A stretch of DNA of 64,000 bases from Sphingorhabdus sp. (GTDB lineage Bacteria; Pseudomonadota; Alphaproteobacteria; Sphingomonadales; Sphingomonadaceae): NCBI RefSeq assembly GCF_023910635.1, contig NZ_JAAVVZ010000012.1, forward strand, positions 1 through 64,000. Reading direction: 5' to 3'. Shown in pieces: positions 7,478 through 16,617 of this stretch (positions are counted from its first letter, which is position 1; every line of letters begins with the position of its first letter). The position numbers and the translations under genes are program-made. The notes below the pieces were generated by a model. The model made no database searches and was not told the DNA's origin. It was given only the letters and a program-made list of their open reading frames with translations.

Positions 7478-10138
7478 ATGACCCAGTATGTATATCGGTT
7501 CGGTGGCGGTGTTTCGGATGGTGACGAGACCGTTCGCGGCAACAAGAACATCCTCGGCGGCAAGGGCGCGAATTTGGATGGCATGGCGTCGATTGGTCTG
7601 CCTGTCCCGCCCGGCTTCACGATCACGACCGAAATGTGCACGGCTTATTATGCCAATGGCCAAAGCTTCCCCGACAGCGTTCGGGCCGAAGTCGCCAATG
7701 GCCTTGCACATATTGAACAGGTGACGGGCAAAGCCTTTGGCGATTGGGCCAATCCGTTGTTGGTGTCGGTGCGTTCGGGCGCGCGGGTGTCGATGCCGGG
7801 GATGATGGATACGGTGTTGAACCTCGGGCTGAATGACCAGACGGTCGAAGGGCTGGCGGCTTCGTCGGGCGATGCCCGCTTTGCGTGGGACAGCTATCGC
7901 CGCTTCATTCAAATGTATGCCGATGTGGTGTTGGAACTGGATCATGGCGCGTTTGAAGAGGCGCTGGAGATCGCCAAGGAAGACCGCGGTTTCTACCTCG
8001 ATACAGAGCTTTCTGCCGATGACCTGAAGGCGCTCGTGGCCGAATATAAGCGCCTTGTGGCCGCCGAATGGGGCAAGCCGTTTCCGCAAGATGTGCACGA
8101 TCAATTATGGGGCGCGGTGGGCGCGGTGTTTGGATCATGGGAAAGCGACCGGGCAAAGGTCTATCGCCGCCTGAACAATATTCCGGGCGACTGGGGCACT
8201 GCGGTCAATGTGCAGGCGATGGTCTTTGGCAATATGGGCGAAACGTCGGCGACGGGCGTTGCCTTCACCCGCGACCCGGCAACGGGCGAAAATGCCTATT
8301 ATGGCGAATATCTGATCAACGCGCAGGGTGAGGATGTTGTCGCTGGCATCCGCACCCCGCAATATCTGACCAAGGCCGCACGTGAACGCGCAGGCGCAAA
8401 GCCGCTGTCGATGGAAGAGGCGATGCCGCAGGTCTATGATGAACTGGCCCGTGTGTTCGACATCCTCGAAACGCATTATCGCGATATGCAGGATATTGAA
8501 TTTACCGTTGAGCGGGAGAAATTGTGGATGTTGCAAACCCGTTCGGGCAAGCGCACCGCCAAGGCCGCCTTGAAAATCGCCGTCGATATGGCCCAAGCGG
8601 GCATGATTACAACCGATGAGGCTGTGCTGCGCGTTGACCCAATGGCGCTGGACCAGTTGCTGCACCCAACGCTTGATCCGCAAGCGCAGCGCGATGTGCT
8701 GACCTCTGGCCTGCCTGCGTCACCGGGCGCGGCATCGGGCGAAATTGTCTTTGATGCCGACACCGCCGAACGGTTCAGCGAATTGGGCAAGGCGGTTGTC
8801 TTGGTCCGCATCGAAACCAGCCCTGAGGACATTCACGGCATGCACGCTGCCAAGGGCATATTGACCGCGCGTGGCGGGATGACCAGCCATGCTGCTGTCG
8901 TCGCACGTGGCATGGGCCGGCCTTGTGTATCAGGCGCAGGCAGCTTGCAAATCGACGCCACGGCCAAAGTTTTGCGTATCGCCGGGCGTATCTTGAAAGA
9001 GGGCGATGTCATTACGCTGGATGGTTCGACCGGCGAAGTGATGGCCGGCGAAGTGCCGACGATTCAGCCCGAATTGGTGGGCGATTTCGGGACGTTGATG
9101 GTCTGGGCCGATGCGGGCCGCCGGATGAAGGTCCGCGCCAATGCCGAAACTCCCTCCGACGCGCAAACCGCCCGCGATTTTGGTGCAGAAGGCATTGGCC
9201 TGTGCCGGACCGAGCATATGTTCTTTGACGCGGCGCGCATTACTGCCGTGCGCCAGATGATCCTCGCGGACGATGAAAAGGGCCGCCGCATCGCGCTCGA
9301 CAAATTATTGCCCGAACAGCGTACGGATTTTGCCGCGATTTTTGAAGTGATGGCGGGCCTTCCCGTCACCATCCGCTTGCTGGACCCGCCCTTGCATGAA
9401 TTCCTGCCGCATCAGGAAAGCGAATTTGCCGAGGTTGCGGCCGCAGCGGGCGTTGGCGTTGAAGTGTTGAAACAACGCGCGTCCGAATTGCACGAATTTA
9501 ACCCCATGCTTGGCCACCGTGGATGCCGCTTGGGCGTCACCTATCCCGAAATCTACGAGATGCAGGCAAGGGCGATATTTGAAGCCGCGTGCAGCCTTGC
9601 CGTTGCACCTGTGCCCGAAATCATGATCCCGCTCGTCGGCACGCGCCGCGAACTGGAATTGATGAAGGATGTCGTCGACAAGGCCGCCGAAGACGTCTTT
9701 GCCGAACAGGGCAAGCGTATCGAATATCTTGTCGGCACGATGATCGAGCTGCCCCGCGCGGCGTTGATGGCCGATGAAATTGCCGAAGTCGGCAGCTTCT
9801 TCAGCTTTGGCACCAATGACCTGACGCAAACCACCTTGGGCGTCAGCCGCGACGATGCTGCACGTTTCCTGACACATTATGTCGACAAGGGCATTTACGC
9901 CCGCGATCCTTTCGTCAGCCTCGATGTCGAAGGCGTTGGCCAATTGATCGAGATTGCCGTCCATAAGGGCCGCGCAACGCGTCCAGACATGAAGCTTGGC
10001 ATTTGCGGCGAACATGGCGGCGACCCGGCATCGATCACTTTTTGCGAAAAGGTCGGCCTCGATTATGTCAGCGCCTCACCCTATCGCGTGCCGATTGCAA
10101 GGCTAGCGGCGGCGCAGGCGGCGTTGGCAAAAAGCTAA
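7478..10138 (+). CDS. ppdK: Pyruvate, phosphate dikinase
   Basis: An 886-residue enzyme of full family length that interconverts pyruvate, ATP and phosphate with phosphoenolpyruvate, AMP and diphosphate, in the cytoplasm. The N-terminal nucleotide-binding domain has KNILGGKGANLDGM and VSVRSGARVSMPGMMDT. The central swivel domain has the phospho-acceptor histidine in GGMTSHAAVVARGMGRPCV. The C-terminal PEP-binding barrel has GIGLCRTEHMF, GTNDLTQTTLG and GICGEHGGDP. It probably serves gluconeogenesis or PEP balance. The ATG at 7478 is followed by the typical TQYVYRFGGG. Confidence 0.97.
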   Translation: MTQYVYRFGGGVSDGDETVRGNKNILGGKGANLDGMASIGLPVPPGFTITTEMCTAYYANGQSFPDSVRAEVANGLAHIEQVTGKAFGDWANPLLVSVRSGARVSMPGMMDTVLNLGLNDQTVEGLAASSGDARFAWDSYRRFIQMYADVVLELDHGAFEEALEIAKEDRGFYLDTELSADDLKALVAEYKRLVAAEWGKPFPQDVHDQLWGAVGAVFGSWESDRAKVYRRLNNIPGDWGTAVNVQAMVFGNMGETSATGVAFTRDPATGENAYYGEYLINAQGEDVVAGIRTPQYLTKAARERAGAKPLSMEEAMPQVYDELARVFDILETHYRDMQDIEFTVEREKLWMLQTRSGKRTAKAALKIAVDMAQAGMITTDEAVLRVDPMALDQLLHPTLDPQAQRDVLTSGLPASPGAASGEIVFDADTAERFSELGKAVVLVRIETSPEDIHGMHAAKGILTARGGMTSHAAVVARGMGRPCVSGAGSLQIDATAKVLRIAGRILKEGDVITLDGSTGEVMAGEVPTIQPELVGDFGTLMVWADAGRRMKVRANAETPSDAQTARDFGAEGIGLCRTEHMFFDAARITAVRQMILADDEKGRRIALDKLLPEQRTDFAAIFEVMAGLPVTIRLLDPPLHEFLPHQESEFAEVAAAAGVGVEVLKQRASELHEFNPMLGHRGCRLGVTYPEIYEMQARAIFEAACSLAVAPVPEIMIPLVGTRRELELMKDVVDKAAEDVFAEQGKRIEYLVGTMIELPRAALMADEIAEVGSFFSFGTNDLTQTTLGVSRDDAARFLTHYVDKGIYARDPFVSLDVEGVGQLIEIAVHKGRATRPDMKLGICGEHGGDPASITFCEKVGLDYVSASPYRVPIARLAAAQAALAKS

Positions 10139-10280
10139 GCCGTGAACGCACAGGGCACGGAGAAAGCGGCGCACATGAATCTGCGCATTCTATGAGACCG
10201 CCGCGTGCAATATTTGGGTTGGAAGTGCAAAAATTGCGGTTGCCAATTGCACATCACCGCCCTAATAGCTGCGTTCCAGT

Positions 10281-10357
10281 GCACCCGTAGCTCAGCTGGA
10301 TAGAGCATCAGACTACGAATCTGAGGGCCGGGCGTTCGAATCGCTCCGGGTGCACCA
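10281..10357 (+). tRNA. tRNA-Arg (anticodon ACG)
   Basis: A 77-base cloverleaf with an encoded CCA. The acceptor arms GCACCCG and CGGGTGC pair fully. The D-arm is GCTCAGCTGGATAGAGC. The anticodon stem TCAGA/TCTGA encloses CTACGAA, giving anticodon ACG, which is normally edited to ICG to read CGN codons. The T-arm is GGGCG-TTCGAAT-CGCTC. Confidence 0.95.
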
Positions 10358-10497
10358 CTTTTCCCCTCTTTGCTAAAGTCCGCGTGATGCGCGGTGTCTC
10401 AGCAATTTTGTGCACGCAGAAGCGCAGAGGGCAATTTCGTTGACAGGTGCGTCATTCCCGAAACGACCCGTTCAGCAAAAAACGCCGTCGCCCCAGC

Positions 10498-10660
10498 GCA
10501 GGCTGGTGCAAATCCTCCCCAGAATGGGGAGGGGGACCATGCGAAGCATGGGGGAGGGGCACGCTCTGGCTATCCTGACCTTCTGGCGTGATGATATCCT
10601 GAACGTGCCCCTCCACCGTCTGCGACGGTCCCCCTCCCCGTGCCGGGGAGGAGTTATTTC
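10498..10660. repeat. GGGGAGG palindrome, copy 1
   Basis: Nested GC-rich hairpins: CTCCCCAGAATGGGGAG at the left, ACCATGCGAAGCATGG in the middle and CTCCCCGTGCCGGGGAG at the right. The same arrangement recurs at 34629-34775 and, in part, near 11030-11105. Confidence 0.65.
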
Positions 10661-11203
10661 GCCTTCAATTCCGGTAACAGGTGCGTCATCCCCGAAAGAG
10701 GTTTCGCTTGCAATGTAGGATTTGTTTTGAGATTCTGTGCGTCACGCCCGCATAAGTTGCGCGACCGGCTCTTTGAATGTGTTGAACCCCAGCCCGGCTT
10801 TCATACCCGGTAAGCCAACGTCGAAAAGTGGCGGTAAGTTTACAGAAATACCGCATTTTGCGTATAAGTTTGTAAACTTAGAACCCCGATGACATCTGCG
10901 TCATCTCCGAAATAGCTTTATACTATGACCGGTCGGGCCAAAACCTTCTTCGTATCTTCGCGTCTTTGTGCGAGATTATATTGGCGCAGGGTTTCGACCG
11001 GGCATGACCGCGAGATTGCGACAATCTGCGGGTCCCCCTCCAATATGCTTCGCATGGTCCCGCTGTTGCTCCGCAACGCCTACGGCTCCCCCGTGCCGGG
11101 GAGGAATTACCTAGCCTTCAATTCCGGTGACAATTGCGTCATCCCCGAAATAATCGCTTCTCTGATTTTCGTAAGGCAGGGTATATGGCACGTCTTCCAC
11201 TTA

Positions 11204-11217
11204 TGGTCCTGACCCTA
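11204..11217. repeat. Single end of R1 repeat (11.2 kb)
   Basis: TGGTCCTGACCCTA, the R1 terminal sequence, lies about 33 bases beyond the coaD stop. No partner end is visible. Confidence 0.55.
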
Positions 11218-11249
11218 AGGAACGCAAGCGACACAAGCCAGTTTAGCGC

Positions 11250-11759
11250 TTAACCGCCTTTTTTGCCCAGCTTTTGCACGCGCGCAATCACTTCGGCGCG
11301 AATATCGGGGGTCACAAACTTCCCGATTTCGCCGCCGTAAATCGCAATTTCCTTCACCAACCGCGAGGCAATGGGTTGTAGGGACACGTCGGCCATTAAA
11401 AACAGCGTTTCGACGCGATCGTTCAACTGGCGGTTCATGCCCGTGAGTTGATATTCATATTCGAAATCCGTGACGCCGCGAATACCACGAATAACGGTGC
11501 TTGCGCCGTGCGCTTCGGCAAAATCCATAAGTAATGAGTTGAACCCGACAACGCGAATATGCGCCGAACCGATGCTGGCAACTTCCCGCTCGACCATTGC
11601 AATCCGTTCATCATCGGAAAACATCGGGGATTTGGCCGCGTTCGTGGTTACGCCGATGATCAACTCATCTACCAATTTTGCGCCGCGCCGGATGATGTCC
11701 ATATGGCCCAAGGTGATTGGGTCAAATGTGCCGGGATATACGCCAATCCGGTGTGTCAT
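11250..11759 (-). CDS. coaD: Phosphopantetheine adenylyltransferase
   Basis: A 169-residue nucleotidyltransferase for the fourth step of coenzyme A synthesis, joining 4'-phosphopantetheine and ATP to dephospho-CoA. The start RIGVYPGTFDPITLGHMDII carries the TxGH-type nucleotide-binding motif. VIRGIRGVTDFEYEYQLTGMNR and SSRLVKE-type (here ASRLVKEIAIYGG) complete the family pattern. It is the last gene of a leftward xseB-ispA-coaD run; the ispA stop touches its ATG. Confidence 0.97.
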   Translation of the reverse strand: MTHRIGVYPGTFDPITLGHMDIIRRGAKLVDELIIGVTTNAAKSPMFSDDERIAMVEREVASIGSAHIRVVGFNSLLMDFAEAHGASTVIRGIRGVTDFEYEYQLTGMNRQLNDRVETLFLMADVSLQPIASRLVKEIAIYGGEIGKFVTPDIRAEVIARVQKLGKKGG

Positions 11760-12659
11760 TTAGCGATCCCTTTCGGTAATATAATTTGCAATGGCGCGCA
11801 GAAGATCGGCTTCGGCACCATAAGTCGACAGATGGTCATTGGCCTGCTGCACAAGCATTTCCGCTTGCTGCTTGGCGCGTTCGAGGCCCATGAGAGATAC
11901 AAATGTGCCTTTATTAGCTGCTGCGTCTTTTTGAAGCGCTTTGCCGGCCAGTTCAGGATCGCCTTCAACATCCATGATGTCATCGGCAATCTGAAAGGCG
12001 AGGCCAATGTCCCGGGCATATCCCCGCAAATGCGTTCGGCCTTCTGTCGGGATATGCCCTAATATCGCGCCCATTTCGACGCTGGCGGCAATGAGAGCAC
12101 CCGTCTTCAGCGCTTGCAGGCGCATGACGGTTTGCAAATCAACAACGGATTTCTCGGCCTCTATATCCATCATTTGGCCGCCGGCCATGCCTTCCGGGCC
12201 GCTCGCTAAAGCCAGCGTTGATATCAGTTCACCGCGCACGAACGGGTCGCCATGTGTTTGTGGGCTCGCCAGTATCTCGAATGCCAAGGCATGGAGAGAA
12301 TCGCCCGCCAGAACCGCGGTCGCGTCATCAAACGCGCGGTGCACTGTCGGCTTGCCACGCCGCATGTCGTCGTCATCCATGCAGGGCAAGTCGTCATGCA
12401 CCAAAGAGTAAACATGAATGGCTTCGACAGCCGTGCCAACGCGCAAGGCAACCGCGCGGTCGACATGGAACAGAGCCGCGGTCGCAGTCACAAGCAACGG
12501 CCGCAGGCGCTTGCCGCCGCCAATCGCGGCATGGCGCATCGCGGCATATAGGCGGTCCCGCGCGTCGCCGGGCAGCGTCAGAAGCGCGTCAAATTCGTGA
12601 TCAATGTCCGCTGCAATTTGCGCGAGTGAGTCCTGTAACAATGATATGTGCGCAGCCAT
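11760..12659 (-). CDS. ispA: Polyprenyl (farnesyl/geranyl) diphosphate synthase
   Basis: About 299 residues. Two aspartate-rich motifs bind magnesium and diphosphate: DDLPCMDDDDMRRGKPT (first DDxxD region) and DDIMDVEGD (second). GGGKRLRP near the start is the substrate-binding segment. The enzyme condenses isopentenyl diphosphate onto allylic diphosphates to give farnesyl diphosphate for quinones, undecaprenyl carriers and hopanoids. ATG at 12659 is chosen; a TTG at 12668 that overlaps the xseB stop is an alternative giving three more residues. xseB-ispA pairing is widespread. Confidence 0.93.
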   Translation of the reverse strand: MAAHISLLQDSLAQIAADIDHEFDALLTLPGDARDRLYAAMRHAAIGGGKRLRPLLVTATAALFHVDRAVALRVGTAVEAIHVYSLVHDDLPCMDDDDMRRGKPTVHRAFDDATAVLAGDSLHALAFEILASPQTHGDPFVRGELISTLALASGPEGMAGGQMMDIEAEKSVVDLQTVMRLQALKTGALIAASVEMGAILGHIPTEGRTHLRGYARDIGLAFQIADDIMDVEGDPELAGKALQKDAAANKGTFVSLMGLERAKQQAEMLVQQANDHLSTYGAEADLLRAIANYITERDR

Positions 12660-12664
12660 ATTGC

Positions 12665-12904
12665 TCAACCGGCATCGAATGTTGTTGTACCCGTTGGCGA
12701 TCCATCCGGCCCTTGCACAATGGCCTCAATACGCGCCTTTGCTGTATCAAGCCGCTGTTGGCACAAGGCCCGCAACGCATTGCCGCGTTCGTACAAGGCG
12801 ATGGATTCATCCAGCGGAGCCTCACCGCTTTCCAACTTATGGACGATGTCTTCAAGCGCACGCAGCGCAGTTTCAAAATTCATGTCGGCAACGTCTTGAG
12901 TCAT
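12665..12904 (-). CDS. xseB: Exodeoxyribonuclease VII small subunit
   Basis: A 79-residue protein with the XseB helical-hairpin signature: FETALRALEDIVHKLESGEAPLDES, then ALYERGNALRALCQQRLDTA. Together with XseA it forms exonuclease VII, which degrades single-stranded DNA. The start MTQDVADMNF is preferred over an upstream extension that has no family character. It heads the xseB-ispA-coaD run. Confidence 0.93.
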   Translation of the reverse strand: MTQDVADMNFETALRALEDIVHKLESGEAPLDESIALYERGNALRALCQQRLDTAKARIEAIVQGPDGSPTGTTTFDAG

Positions 12905-13073
12905 AGTTCTGCAATGACGCCCACCGCCGACTGGGTCAAGTGCTTCGCTCCATCGCCATCGGTTGATGACGAAGCTTGCCAGTCCAGAAGTGCACATCAG
13001 ATTAGCGTTAAACGGGCAGGCAGAGCCAAAACGCGTTTAGGGTCACGAACGGGAGTTGAGGGGAGGTTTGTAT

Positions 13074-13949
13074 TTATACGCCTGACTTCAACAACCAGTC
13101 GTGAAAGATTTTCACGGCTCTCTGCTTCAGCGCGCGGGGGCGACACACGAAGTAATAGCTGTAGGGGCTTTCGACTTCTGCACTGAAAAGCCGTGTCAGG
13201 CGCGGGTCGCGCGCGTCGGAGAAGTGGCTTCCGTGCATGATAGCAACGCCAAGGCCGTTTGCGGCTGCCTCCAGCATCAATGCGCCGCTATCAAGGCTAT
13301 CGATCGCAGCCGGCTTCAGGCGGGGAACCCCCATGGCCTGCCGCCATGCGTCAAATATCATCGGCATGTCACTGTGGACCATGACGGTGTATTTTGCGAG
13401 GTCCTCAGGCTTTTCGACATTATGCTCCTTCGCCCATTTTTCAGAGGCGATGGCGTAAACAAGATTGCGGTCTAAGCGGACGCTGTAAAGCTTGGGGTCG
13501 ACGTCTGCTGAGATGATGATGGCTGCGTCGACGACATCACCCAGCAGATTTTCGGCATGCCCAGATGTGTCCACATCGATATGAAGCTTCGGGAATGCCT
13601 TACGCAGTTCAGGCAAGCGCGGAATCAGTCTTTGCGAACCAAAAAGCGGCAAGAGCCCCAAACGCAGGCGATACTCTCCGCCGCGACCGGCCAACTCGTC
13701 AACCGCCTCTGCCATTGCGTCCATCGCTGGTTCAACGGCCGCCAGAAGTGCCTCACCATCCGCATTAATGACCATCGCTTGTGCGCGGCGGTCAAAAAGG
13801 GACTTGCCGATGAAGTCTTCCAGCGCCTTGATACGACGGCTGAGCGCGGGCGGAGATAATGCGAGTTCGCTCGCGGCCGCTTTTGCCGAACCCAGCTTAG
13901 CGACGCGCAAAAAGGCTTCCAGCGAGCGTAGGGGGGGCAATCTGCGCAT
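13074..13949 (-). CDS. LysR-family transcriptional regulator (GcvA-like)
   Basis: A 291-residue regulator. An N-terminal winged helix-turn-helix (MRRLPPLRSLEAFLRVAKLGSA, then ALSPPALSRRIKALED) is followed by a periplasmic-binding-protein-like effector domain. The opening PPLRSLEAF resembles the GcvA subgroup. The ATG at 13949 has GGAG nine bases upstream (TAGGAGATGAT) and is preferred over an upstream frame extension. It reads away from a candidate small RNA; the regulated target is not evident. The effector is unknown. Confidence 0.88.
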   Translation of the reverse strand: MRRLPPLRSLEAFLRVAKLGSAKAAASELALSPPALSRRIKALEDFIGKSLFDRRAQAMVINADGEALLAAVEPAMDAMAEAVDELAGRGGEYRLRLGLLPLFGSQRLIPRLPELRKAFPKLHIDVDTSGHAENLLGDVVDAAIIISADVDPKLYSVRLDRNLVYAIASEKWAKEHNVEKPEDLAKYTVMVHSDMPMIFDAWRQAMGVPRLKPAAIDSLDSGALMLEAAANGLGVAIMHGSHFSDARDPRLTRLFSAEVESPYSYYFVCRPRALKQRAVKIFHDWLLKSGV

Positions 13950-14034
13950 ATCATCTCCTAATTTTGCCGCACTGCAACAAAACATTTCTGCTTTCGTGAT
14001 CGTGCAAATGTCACGAAAATCATGCTAAACCTAT

Positions 14035-14175
14035 AAATTGTAGTTGCATCATTTGCAACAGCTATTGCACTGTTCGCACTTGCACAAATAATGAAACCCA
14101 ACCAAAGGAGAAAGGCCTTTTAGGCATCCTCTCCTAAAGACTTTTTCAGGGTCGACCTCGGTCGGCCCTTTTTTT
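14035..14175 (+). ncRNA. Candidate small RNA ending in a terminator
   Basis: The 267-base gap between two leftward genes holds a rho-independent terminator pointing right, with no rightward gene before it. Upstream are an AT-rich stretch, then AGGAGA...TCTCCT as a possible second hairpin exposing a CCTCTCCT anti-ribosome-binding-site-like run. This combination suggests a short rightward transcript. No known RNA family is recognised. Confidence 0.3.
14148..14175 (+). terminator. Rho-independent terminator
   Basis: Stem AGGGTCGA/TCGGCCCT with one G-T pair, loop CCTCGG, and a run of seven T. It has no T-run on the other strand, so it acts rightward. Confidence 0.7.
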
Positions 14176-14202
14176 ATCCGAATTAGGCATGAGCTGTGTC
14201 TT

Positions 14203-14219
14203 AGGGTCAGGACCTATTA
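14203..14219. repeat. Single end of R1 repeat (14.2 kb)
   Basis: AGGGTCAGGACCTATTA, the exact reverse complement of the core at 2263-2279. Its last three bases form the TAA stop of the MFS transporter gene. Confidence 0.6.
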
Positions 14220-15527
14220 CTGCGCGCCGTCGGGCACGACCAGAGCGCGCCGTCCCCAAATGATCAGGAACAGCAAAGACGCCGAGATCAGAATGAATGT
14301 GGCGGGTTCCCAATAGTTGAACAACGCAACGCCAACCGCAGGCGCGAAAATATAGGCTGCACCGTTGATTGAGGCGATCTTGCCCGCAACGTCGCCTTGT
14401 TCATGCCGATGGACTGCTAGAGATGCACCTGCGGTAAAGCCCGGTCGGAACAGCCCAAAGCCAAGCGAGGCAATGGCAAAGCCGGTGCTAATGCCATAAA
14501 AATCATGGCTGATGCCTGTCAAGATCGTGCCCACTAACGCGAGGCCCGCGCCCCAGAGTACGGAACTTCTCGCGGCAAGTGACAGCATTGGGATGAGGCC
14601 CCATTGTGCCAACAAGGTCGCCATTGCGCCAATCAGCATAACCGATCCGCTGGCTTGCACTGCCTCCCACGGACGATCATGCAATCCCAGCCGGTCGCGC
14701 ACCAGAAAACCCACCACGCCCAAAATGATTGCCTGTGCATGGCCACCGATCAAACCTGCAATCAACCAGGATGCCATTCGGTCATCGCGCCATGGCAGGC
14801 GGATTTCGCGGGTGGGCAACACGGACCCCAAAGCATCACCATCGACATCTTCATCATCCGGCGAATTCATGGATGCTGAATTCGGGTAAGTCGCAACGGC
14901 GCCGCGTGCCTCAAAACGCGGGGTGTCATTGGGCAATTGAACATGCAACGCAATCAACACGGCGACACCGAAGGCGGCAAACATGATGAGCGGTCCAGCC
15001 AGACCGAAAGGTGGGAACAGAAAATAATGCGCGGTGGCAGGGCCAATCACGGTGCCAACGCCAAAAGACGATGCAAGCATTGATAGCGCCTTGGTGCGCT
15101 CGGCGCGTTCGGTGCGTGCGGCGACATAGGCCTGAACAGCAGGCGGGGCGGCTGAACCAAAGCCGCCATAGAGGCTTCGGAACAAGGCAAACAGGATGAA
15201 GGTCACGACTGGACCAATCAGGCCGGCCAGCCCAAGCCACAGCACCAGCCCGCACATGCCCATCGAGGCAACAAAGCCGATGATGCCGATACTCATCAAT
15301 TGCTTGCGGCCCCGGCGATCCGACAGGCGCGCCCATTTGGGTGCAGTGATAACCCATAACAAGGCAGACCAGCTAAAGGCCAAGCTGACCCACACGTCGG
15401 GCATATCCAATTCGCTAGCGATTGCGGGAAGGGCGGACTGCATCGCGGTATTGCCAGCCGCTGCGACAAGCATCACGAGGAACAGCACAACAACGCGGCT
15501 ATTGGGGATAGCTTGAACCGCGCTCAT
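14217..15527 (-). CDS. Major facilitator superfamily transporter
   Basis: A 436-residue inner-membrane transporter with two blocks of six hydrophobic helices. The TM2-3 loop SDRRGRKQLMSIG is the MFS motif A. The central cytoplasmic loop (about residues 205-250) is hydrophilic with the acidic DDEDVDGDALG. SFGVGTVIGPATAHY resembles motif C of drug antiporters, so export of a drug-like or siderophore-like compound is possible; the substrate is unknown. ATG at 15527 overlaps the monooxygenase stop by ATGA, so the two are co-translated. Confidence 0.88.
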   Translation of the reverse strand: MSAVQAIPNSRVVVLFLVMLVAAAGNTAMQSALPAIASELDMPDVWVSLAFSWSALLWVITAPKWARLSDRRGRKQLMSIGIIGFVASMGMCGLVLWLGLAGLIGPVVTFILFALFRSLYGGFGSAAPPAVQAYVAARTERAERTKALSMLASSFGVGTVIGPATAHYFLFPPFGLAGPLIMFAAFGVAVLIALHVQLPNDTPRFEARGAVATYPNSASMNSPDDEDVDGDALGSVLPTREIRLPWRDDRMASWLIAGLIGGHAQAIILGVVGFLVRDRLGLHDRPWEAVQASGSVMLIGAMATLLAQWGLIPMLSLAARSSVLWGAGLALVGTILTGISHDFYGISTGFAIASLGFGLFRPGFTAGASLAVHRHEQGDVAGKIASINGAAYIFAPAVGVALFNYWEPATFILISASLLFLIIWGRRALVVPDGAQ

Positions 15528-15847
15528 GGCTTTTTCCAATCATAGCTTCTTATGACTTGCGCCACATGCAGGCTGTAATCCGAATACCATCGGTCCCGGC
15601 CAGCATCGCGAATTTCGGCGTGATCGGGATGATCGCGCCATGCTTTTGCGCTGGCCTCGTCGGTCCAATAGCTGACCGTTATACCAAGGCCATCTGCGCC
15701 ACGCACCGAATCCATGCCAACATAGCCTTCTTGTCGTGCGGCAATTTCAACCATCATCGCGGCAGCCCTTGCGTAACCATCGGCGTCCAGCTCCGTGCGC
15801 TGTGCCACAAATATAACGGATATGGTGCTACAGCTTAGCTTTGGCAT
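15524..15847 (-). CDS. Antibiotic biosynthesis monooxygenase (ABM) domain protein
   Basis: A 107-residue single-domain protein of the dimeric ferredoxin-like ABM fold: ISVIFVAQRTELDADGYARAA, then QEGYVGMDSVRGADGLGITVSYW and AWRDHPDHAE. Family members degrade haem, oxidise quinones or bind small aromatics; the role here is unknown. It is translationally coupled to the downstream MFS gene. A second ABM gene at 35.4-36.0 kb is broken by a repeat. Confidence 0.82.
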   Translation of the reverse strand: MPKLSCSTISVIFVAQRTELDADGYARAAAMMVEIAARQEGYVGMDSVRGADGLGITVSYWTDEASAKAWRDHPDHAEIRDAGRDRWYSDYSLHVAQVIRSYDWKKP

Positions 15848-15885
15848 GGCGGCAGCATAAGACTGATTTGATCTGCAATGCAAGC

Positions 15886-15899
15886 TAGGTCCTGACCCT
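15886..15899. repeat. Single end of R1 repeat (15.9 kb)
   Basis: TAGGTCCTGACCCT lies between the divergent monooxygenase and methyltransferase genes. It lies about 92 bases before the preferred methyltransferase ATG. Confidence 0.55.
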
Positions 15900-15990
15900 G
15901 GTGGAACAGTTAGTTGCTAAACGCGGTTGCACGAACTGCATCAATTTGCGAGTGTGCCTGCTTCGTGACAACTTCCCTCGGACTCAACCT

Positions 15991-16617
15991 ATGATATCTT
16001 CAAGCTTGGCCAAATCGACGGTGCTGAACCGCCTTAAAAGCCGTGCAAGCCGCTTTTTTGGCCCATGGGGTGTTTTCTTTAAAGGCTTTATCAAACATCC
16101 GGTGATGGTCGGGTCAATAATCCCGTCATCATCCTTCACCGTGAAAAAAATGCTTGCGCCGGTTGACTGGGACAACACCAAATTGTTCGTGGAATATGGC
16201 CCGGGCATCGGTACATTCTGTCAGCCCATTCTGGACCGCATGCGCCCCGACGCGACGTTACTGGTCATTGATCTTAACGAAGATTTTATTGCATATCTGC
16301 GTCAAACTGTTCGCGATAGCCGCTTCATCGCTGTCCATGGTTCGGCAGCAGATGTGAACGCAATCATCAACAATTTCGGGTTTGCACATGCCGATTATAT
16401 TCTCTCTGGCCTGCCATTTTCGACGCTTCCCAATAATCTTGGCCCCGTGATCGCCGAGGAAACAGCAAAGGCGATCCGGCCCGGCGGCGCATTTCTGGTC
16501 TATCAATTCCGCGCCCGTGCGCGTGATTTCATGACTCCGCATTTCCGTAAGATCGACAATGGTTATGCTTTATGGAATATATTGCCTTGCCATCTGTTCT
16601 GGGGCTGGAAAGAATGA
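15991..16617 (+). CDS. PmtA-like phospholipid N-methyltransferase
   Basis: A 208-residue SAM-dependent methyltransferase. FFKGFIKHPVMVGSIIPSS is the membrane-facing N-terminal segment of the sphingomonad/Rhodobacter PmtA-like group. VEYGPGIGTFCQP is the SAM-binding glycine loop, LLVIDLNEDF motif II, and ILSGLPFSTLP the substrate-side loop. Such enzymes methylate phosphatidylethanolamine toward phosphatidylcholine; this activity is inferred. ATG at 15991 is chosen; a GTG at 15901 just past an R1 end is possible but adds a Cys-rich, non-family leader. It abuts the convergent phospholipase D-type gene, which suggests a shared lipid theme. Confidence 0.8.
   Translation: MISSSLAKSTVLNRLKSRASRFFGPWGVFFKGFIKHPVMVGSIIPSSSFTVKKMLAPVDWDNTKLFVEYGPGIGTFCQPILDRMRPDATLLVIDLNEDFIAYLRQTVRDSRFIAVHGSAADVNAIINNFGFAHADYILSGLPFSTLPNNLGPVIAEETAKAIRPGGAFLVYQFRARARDFMTPHFRKIDNGYALWNILPCHLFWGWKE

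Larger units (their letters stand above)
10358..11249. other. Intergenic region rich in decayed palindromes
   Basis: No credible gene is seen in about 890 bases. The stretch holds fragments of several repeat types. About 10498-10660 has CCTCCCCAGAATGGGGAGG and CCTCCCCGTGCCGGGGAGG, the same family as at 34629-34775. A half copy of the glyS insert type lies near 10484. GTGCGTCATCCCCGAAA-like sequence occurs near 10440, 10683, 10905 and 11137. A second CCGTGCCGGGGAGGA end is near 11091-11105. It ends with an R1 repeat end before coaD. Short open frames here follow the repeats and are not believed. Confidence 0.6.
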
